From Hyphomicrobiales bacterium (lineage in GTDB: Bacteria; Pseudomonadota; Alphaproteobacteria; Rhizobiales; Devosiaceae): a stretch of DNA of 39,895 nt. This document shows positions 36,578-39,895 of this stretch, piece after piece. A model generated the notes under the pieces. It ran no database searches. It was not told the DNA's origin and worked only from the letters and a program-made list of their open reading frames with translations. Location: assembly GCA_026989045.1 (NCBI GenBank), contig JALSJY010000241.1:1-39895 (forward strand), given 5' to 3'. The translations under genes and the position numbers were made by a program. Within the stretch, counting starts at the first letter, position 1. Each line of letters starts with the position of its first letter.

Positions 36578-37396
36578 TTAGAATTTAAAGTTTAAGCCAG
36601 CCCTAACAATGCTTGCAGAATTGGTGAAACCATATAATTCTTCATTATTGGTATAACTTTGATGCTCAGGAAATTGCATTTGTAGATATTCAATCTTTGT
36701 CGACAAATTATCTGATAAAGCATATTCTACCCCACCACCAAAAACCCAACCTGTATGAATATTATCATTATAGGTATTTTGAGTGGCATCATTATCACCA
36801 AGGATTATTTCATTTGTTTGCATAAAAGACAAACCAGCGGTTCCATAGATCATAACATTATCAAAAGCATAACCTACACGAGGGCGCAAGCTACCCCATA
36901 GGCCAGCATATTTGCTTTTCCAAATATGCCCATCCCACATATCCAACTTATCTGGGGCTTGGAAATTCATCATTCCCAAATCACCTTCAATGCCGATAAT
37001 TATATTATTATCTAATTGATAATTATAACCTGCAGTAACAGAAGCCAGATAGCCAGCTAGGCTATTTGTTTCTGTTGTTGGATGATCATCACCCGCTCGA
37101 TCATAAAAAGTACTTGAATTACCCCAACCGCCGCCAACACTGGCACCAAAATAAAATCCTGACCAGCGCTCACTATAACTAACATTAGATAATAAGTTAT
37201 TATAATCAGGAGACTCTGCTCCATTAGAAATTGTAGATTGCGCATTGGCGCCAGAAATTGCCAAAACAAAGGGCATTAAAAAAATGCCTCCCGAATAACA
37301 GCCTTTTAGTGCAGGATTTTTTGCCATATTGGCCTGCTTTATTAAATTGAACTCCCCACTGCTCAACCCTACTATTTTTTTGGATAATTTTTTCAA
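36578..37396 (-). CDS. outer-membrane beta-barrel protein (Omp31/OmpA-barrel-like)
   Basis: An eight-stranded-type outer-membrane barrel, about 272 residues. The mature part shows alternating strands and the usual landmarks: SGFYFGASVGGGWG, SVTAGYNYQLDNNIIIGIEGDLG, LRPRVGYAFDNVMIYGTAGLSF, WVFGGGVEYALSDNLSTKIEYLQM and a C-terminal AGLNFKF ending in Phe, as recognised by the Bam complex. The start is set at the TTG ending at 37396, because AGGAGG at 37403-37408 lies 6 nt upstream; no such site is near other candidates. This gives a long N-terminus (about 52 residues) before the signal cleavage at GANAQ. An internal ATG at 37327 would give a normal signal peptide but has no good ribosome site. 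It resembles Omp25/Omp31-type proteins of Hyphomicrobiales. Confidence 0.8.
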   Translation of the reverse strand: MKKLSKKIVGLSSGEFNLIKQANMAKNPALKGCYSGGIFLMPFVLAISGANAQSTISNGAESPDYNNLLSNVSYSERWSGFYFGASVGGGWGNSSTFYDRAGDDHPTTETNSLAGYLASVTAGYNYQLDNNIIIGIEGDLGMMNFQAPDKLDMWDGHIWKSKYAGLWGSLRPRVGYAFDNVMIYGTAGLSFMQTNEIILGDNDATQNTYNDNIHTGWVFGGGVEYALSDNLSTKIEYLQMQFPEHQSYTNNEELYGFTNSASIVRAGLNFKF

Positions 37397-37667
37397 TTTA
37401 TCCCTCCTAAAATTAAGTATTGATTGAACCTTTACTAATTTCTGCAAATCAAATTCATTTGCAGAAACTTAAGTGTTTCAATCAAATTAGGTGGGAGAGT
37501 GTTTTCTTTATGATGACTTCATGTTTCTTTATGTCAAATTCATGTCAATCTTATGTTAATCTAATGTCCTTTTTGTGATGGCGGGATTGAGGTAAATTTC
37601 TACTTGAGGATCAAAAAGAAAACTAACTTGGAGCAAGCTAGCTAAAAAACCACAGAGCCCTAAAGCC

Positions 37668-37876
37668 GTATGCACTACCGCAGTAAGCTTTATCCTGAAG
37701 GGAAGCCCAAAGAAAGAAAGCTCGTTTTGCGTAAGCCTGCCCAAAGCTCGAAGAGCGTAGGGTGGTGGAGCCAGCATGCGCTTCCGCAGTAATCTTTAGC
37801 TTGCGAGGACGCGCCAAAGAAGGAAGGTCCGTGGCGTAAGCCAGCCGAAGCCGAAGGCGTAGGGTGGTGGAGCCAG
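37668..37876 (-). repeat. two degenerate tandem repeats copying the 3' end of tRNA-Ala
   Basis: Reading in the tRNA direction, the last bases of the tRNA (CTGGCTCCACCA) continue as CCCTACGC and about 85 further bases (unit A, about 37775-37876). The same tRNA end plus flank is then repeated (unit B, about 37668-37774) with substitutions and a few indels. Shared blocks are the tRNA end with CCCTACGC (20 identical bases), GGCTTACGC, TTCTTTGG and TTACTGCGG. Two small hairpins recur at the same places: GCC-TTC-GGC (37850-37858) versus GCTC-TTC-GAGC (37746-37756), and TGCG-GAAG-CGCA (37777-37788) versus TGCG-GTAG-TGCA (37671-37682). It recalls the tyrT-linked repeats of E. coli. Confidence 0.8.
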
Positions 37877-37940
37877 ACGGGATCGAACCGACGACCTCTT
37901 CGCTGCCAGCGAAGCGCTCTCCCAGCTGAGCTATGGCCCC
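37865..37940 (-). tRNA. tRNA-Ala(GGC)
   Basis: A 76-nt cloverleaf on the minus strand with encoded CCA. The acceptor stem pairs GGGGCCA with TGGCTCC, with one G-U pair. The D arm is GCTCAGCTGGGAGAGC and the T arm contains GGTTCGATCC. The anticodon arm is CTTCG-CTGGCAG-CGAAG, giving anticodon GGC, which reads GCC and GCU alanine codons. Upstream (71 bp) is the TIGR02300 gene on the same strand. Downstream, its 3' end begins the tandem repeat. Confidence 0.97.
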
Positions 37941-37948
37941 ACTTTTTA

Positions 37949-37977
37949 ATTTTGCTAATTTATTGGGCTAGCAAAAT
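37949..37977. other. hairpin between the TIGR02300 gene and tRNA-Ala
   Basis: ATTTTGCTA and TAGCAAAAT form a perfect 9-bp stem with an 11-nt loop, 8 bp before the tRNA 5' end and 35 bp after the stop of the TIGR02300 gene. No T run follows on either strand. It may separate the two units or be a processing site if they share a transcript. Confidence 0.45.
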
Positions 37978-38011
37978 CAGTCCTTATCATTGCAATAATA
38001 TATGCAATAAT

Positions 38012-38395
38012 TTATTCGTCTCTAGTATTAGTTGGCACGCCAAGGTCTATTTTGGCATCATCATCATCAACTTCTAAAAATGTGTCTTGCTGATCTGCAT
38101 TAACATCATCATCAACTTCTACTTCAACATCATCAACATCAGGAATATCTTCAACAATATCTTCTTCTGCTTCTTCTAGTGAAATTGTATCTGGATCAAT
38201 TACAATATCATCAGTTTCAACTATTGGTTTAACAACTGGTTCGACTTTTTCTTCTTTAACTTTAGTGGTGGGGGTAGAAGCAATCACAAATTCTTCTCCA
38301 CAACCTGGGCAGATGATAGGATCACGACCAAGATCATAAAATTTCATCTCGCAACTTTGACACTGACGCTTTGTGCCTTTTTCAAAACTTGCCAT
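38012..38395 (-). CDS. TIGR02300 (FYDLN acid) family protein
   Basis: A 127-residue protein typical of alphaproteobacteria. The N-terminal third is a rubredoxin-like zinc ribbon with two CxxC knuckles (CQSCEMKFYDLGRDP and CPGCGEEF), including the FYDLN-like segment that names the family. The rest is a highly acidic, Asp/Glu-rich tail, probably disordered, with long runs of negative charge. No function is established. It is a good lineage marker. It is divergent from cmk, 153 bp away, and followed by tRNA-Ala on its own strand. Confidence 0.92.
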   Translation of the reverse strand: MASFEKGTKRQCQSCEMKFYDLGRDPIICPGCGEEFVIASTPTTKVKEEKVEPVVKPIVETDDIVIDPDTISLEEAEEDIVEDIPDVDDVEVEVDDDVNADQQDTFLEVDDDDAKIDLGVPTNTRDE

Positions 38396-38548
38396 TTCAT
38401 TCCCTTATAAAAATATAATATCTTAAACGTTTCGGTTAGAGGAGAATACTAACCTGTGTCAAATGTAAAATGATTTATTTTACCAATTTTAATATATGCT
38501 ATAGAAAAACTACTAAATAAATAGTTTTTTCTAAATATAAGGCATAAA

Positions 38549-39184
38549 ATGATCATTGCAGTAGATGGCCCAGCAGCTTCTGGCAAAGGAACGATAAGTA
38601 AAGGACTTGCAGAATTATATAATTTGCCTCACTTAGATACTGGTCTTTTATATCGCGCTGTTGGCTATGCTATGCTTGATAAGTTAGAGGATGATAATTT
38701 CGAGAATTTAGCAATTGATACAGCTAAGACAATTAATTTAAAAAATCTTGATGCTGAGCTGCTTGGCACGCCTGAAGTGGCCTACGCGGCTTCAAAAGTT
38801 GCAAAAATAGAAAATGTTCGTTCGGCCTTGAGGCAATTTCAAATTGACTTTGCTAAACAAAAAACAGGCGCAATTCTTGATGGCCGAGATATTGGCACTA
38901 AAATCTGCCCTAATGCTGATGTAAAATTCTATATTACCGCAACACCGCAAATAAGAGCCAAAAGACGCACATTACAGCTTTTAGAAAAGGGATTAGATGT
39001 AAAGGAGAGTGATATTTTGGCTCAAATCATTGCTCGTGATGAAAGTGATAAAACAAATCCTGCCGGAAATTTTTATAAAAGCCAAAATGCGCACTTGCTA
39101 GATAGCTCACTTTTAGATATAGAGGGCGCACTTCGTAAGGCAAAAACGATTGTTGATGAGGTCATGGCAAGACAGGCTGGGTAA
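38549..39184 (+). CDS. cmk: cytidylate kinase
   Basis: This enzyme phosphorylates CMP and dCMP using ATP, 211 residues. The P-loop reads AVDGPAASGKGTISKGLA (from residue 4), followed by the substrate segment LPHLDTGLLYRAVGYAML. The invariant DGRDIGTKICPNADVKFYITA and the lid-region RDESDKTNPAGNFYKSQNAHLLDSS are both present. All standard motifs are intact; the protein is slightly shorter than the E. coli enzyme but normal for the alphaproteobacterial type. It is followed after 263 bp by rpsA, the usual order. Confidence 0.96.
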   Translation: MIIAVDGPAASGKGTISKGLAELYNLPHLDTGLLYRAVGYAMLDKLEDDNFENLAIDTAKTINLKNLDAELLGTPEVAYAASKVAKIENVRSALRQFQIDFAKQKTGAILDGRDIGTKICPNADVKFYITATPQIRAKRRTLQLLEKGLDVKESDILAQIIARDESDKTNPAGNFYKSQNAHLLDSSLLDIEGALRKAKTIVDEVMARQAG

Positions 39185-39340
39185 TAAGTCTCAATAAATG
39201 AGCATAATATCCAAAATCAAACCTATTTTGTAACTATGAGCTAAAATAATTTGTCAATTTATTGACCGTTAATCTAGACGAAAAAATCGAAAATCCGAAA
39301 ATTACTGAAACAAGCCATTTTGACTTGTAATTATAAGCCC

Positions 39341-39432
39341 TTTGCGCCGGGTCATCTTTTACTTTGTAAAAGATGTAACCTTAAGGGAATTACATATTCA
39401 AATTGGCATTAAACTAAACAGTCCGGCGTAAA
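39341..39432 (+). promoter_or_regulatory. structured leader of rpsA, candidate autoregulatory RNA
   Basis: Two nested helices are visible in the 5' region of rpsA. The outer stem pairs TTTGCGCCGG (39341-39350) with CCGGCGTAAA (39423-39432), 10 bp with one G-U pair. Inside it, CATCTTTTAC and GTAAAAGATG (39353-39375) form a perfect 10-bp hairpin with a TTT loop. The outer stem ends 5 nt before the TTGGAG ribosome site (39438-39442), so folding could influence initiation. Ribosomal protein S1 represses its own message in other bacteria; the link here is inference. Confidence 0.6.
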
Positions 39433-39447
39433 ACCATTGGAGTATAT

Positions 39448-39895
39448 ATGACACAGCAAACTGTGAGCACAGAAGATTTTGAAGCCCTTTTAATGGATTC
39501 ATTTGTGGACAACGAGCCAATTGAAGGTGCGGTTGTCACGGGAACAATTGTTGCAATTGAAAAAGATTTAGCAATTATTGATGTCGGACTAAAAACAGAG
39601 GGGCGCGTGCCGTTAAAAGAATTTGGCGCTGCTGGCCTTGATGGCACAATAAAAGTAGGCTCAAAAGTTGAAGTCTATGTAGATAGAGTTGAAAACGCAT
39701 CTGGCGAGGCAGTATTAAGCCGTGAAAAAGCCCGCCGCGAAGAAAGCTGGATTAGACTTGAAGCCCTTAGTGAAAAAGGGGAAAGAGTTGAAGGTAAAAT
39801 CTTTAACGTTGTTAAGGGCGGCTACACTGTTGACCTTGATGGGGCAACAGCATTTTTACCACGCTCACAAGTTGATATTCGCCCAATCCGTGATA
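39448..39895 (+). CDS. rpsA: 30S ribosomal protein S1, N-terminal part (cut by window end)
   Basis: The first 149 codons of ribosomal protein S1, which binds mRNA and promotes translation initiation. The protein opens TQQTVSTEDFEALLMDSF, the ribosome-anchoring N-terminal segment. The first S1 domain follows (GAVVTGTIVAIEKDLAIIDVGLKTEG, residues about 31-56), and then the second (GERVEGKIFNVVKGGYTVDLDGATAFLPRSQVD). The frame stays open to the last base of the window. TTGGAG lies 5 nt upstream of the ATG. The position after cmk is conserved in proteobacteria. A structured leader precedes the gene. Confidence 0.96.
   Translation, partial: MTQQTVSTEDFEALLMDSFVDNEPIEGAVVTGTIVAIEKDLAIIDVGLKTEGRVPLKEFGAAGLDGTIKVGSKVEVYVDRVENASGEAVLSREKARREESWIRLEALSEKGERVEGKIFNVVKGGYTVDLDGATAFLPRSQVDIRPIRD

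Noticed and set aside
37556-37777. 73-codon minus-strand frame across the tRNA-linked repeat
   Set aside because: It follows the repeat rather than any protein family and has no ribosome site. The repeat looks like RNA or non-coding DNA.

Overview
The window is AT-rich chromosomal DNA from an alphaproteobacterium, most likely a member of the Hyphomicrobiales (Rhizobiales) or a close relative. The markers are a TIGR02300/FYDLN-acid protein next to tRNA-Ala, cmk and rpsA, a DUF1674 (SdhAF4-type) protein, a DUF5335 protein, and a clade I Tat-exported nosRZDFYLX cluster. No species is claimed. No transposase, integrase or CRISPR array was seen.

Layout. (1) 1-5043: copper and envelope genes: a truncated Cu(I) P-type ATPase directly followed by a Tat-type multicopper oxidase, a DUF454 membrane protein, a lipoprotein L,D-transpeptidase and a membrane-anchored cytochrome c. 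(2) 5046-9126, minus strand: a spermidine/putrescine-type ABC transporter. The binding-protein gene comes first, then a terminator and an inverted repeat, then ATPase and two permeases. (3) 9127-12043: a DUF5335 gene and a protein-isoaspartate methyltransferase/erythromycin-esterase fusion, behind an FNR-like site with ideal class II spacing to a -10 box. (4) 12061-21122, minus strand: a complete nitrous oxide reductase operon led by a small DUF2946-like gene, with an FNR/NnrR-type site upstream and a chain of stop/start overlaps. (5) 21255-23408: a PAS-PAS-degenerate GGDEF-EAL protein. (6) 23727-30408: a branched-chain-amino-acid-type (Liv) ABC operon containing an acyl-CoA synthetase, closed by a strong bidirectional terminator. 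(7) 30488-35840: a long beta-ketoacyl synthase III and PPi-type phosphofructokinase, divergent from gap-fba-rpe. (8) 35894-39895: the SdhAF4-like gene, an outer-membrane beta-barrel protein, tRNA-Ala(GGC) with two degenerate tandem repeats that copy its 3' end, TIGR02300, cmk, and the start of rpsA behind a structured leader.

How it fits together. The nos genes let the cell respire N2O. NosZ needs copper and NosR needs FMN, supplied through NosL/NosDFY and NosX, so copper-handling genes nearby are functionally compatible, although about 7 kb and a polyamine transporter separate them. Two FNR-type sites suggest that the nos operon and the methyltransferase-esterase operon respond to the same low-oxygen or NO signal. 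The central-carbon genes suggest a reversible, PPi-linked fructose-6-phosphate/fructose-1,6-bisphosphate step.

I found no clearly new multi-gene system. The best candidates for new biology are the tRNA-linked repeat with structure-preserving changes, the rpsA leader fold, and the FNR-type promoter of the DUF5335/methyltransferase-esterase pair.
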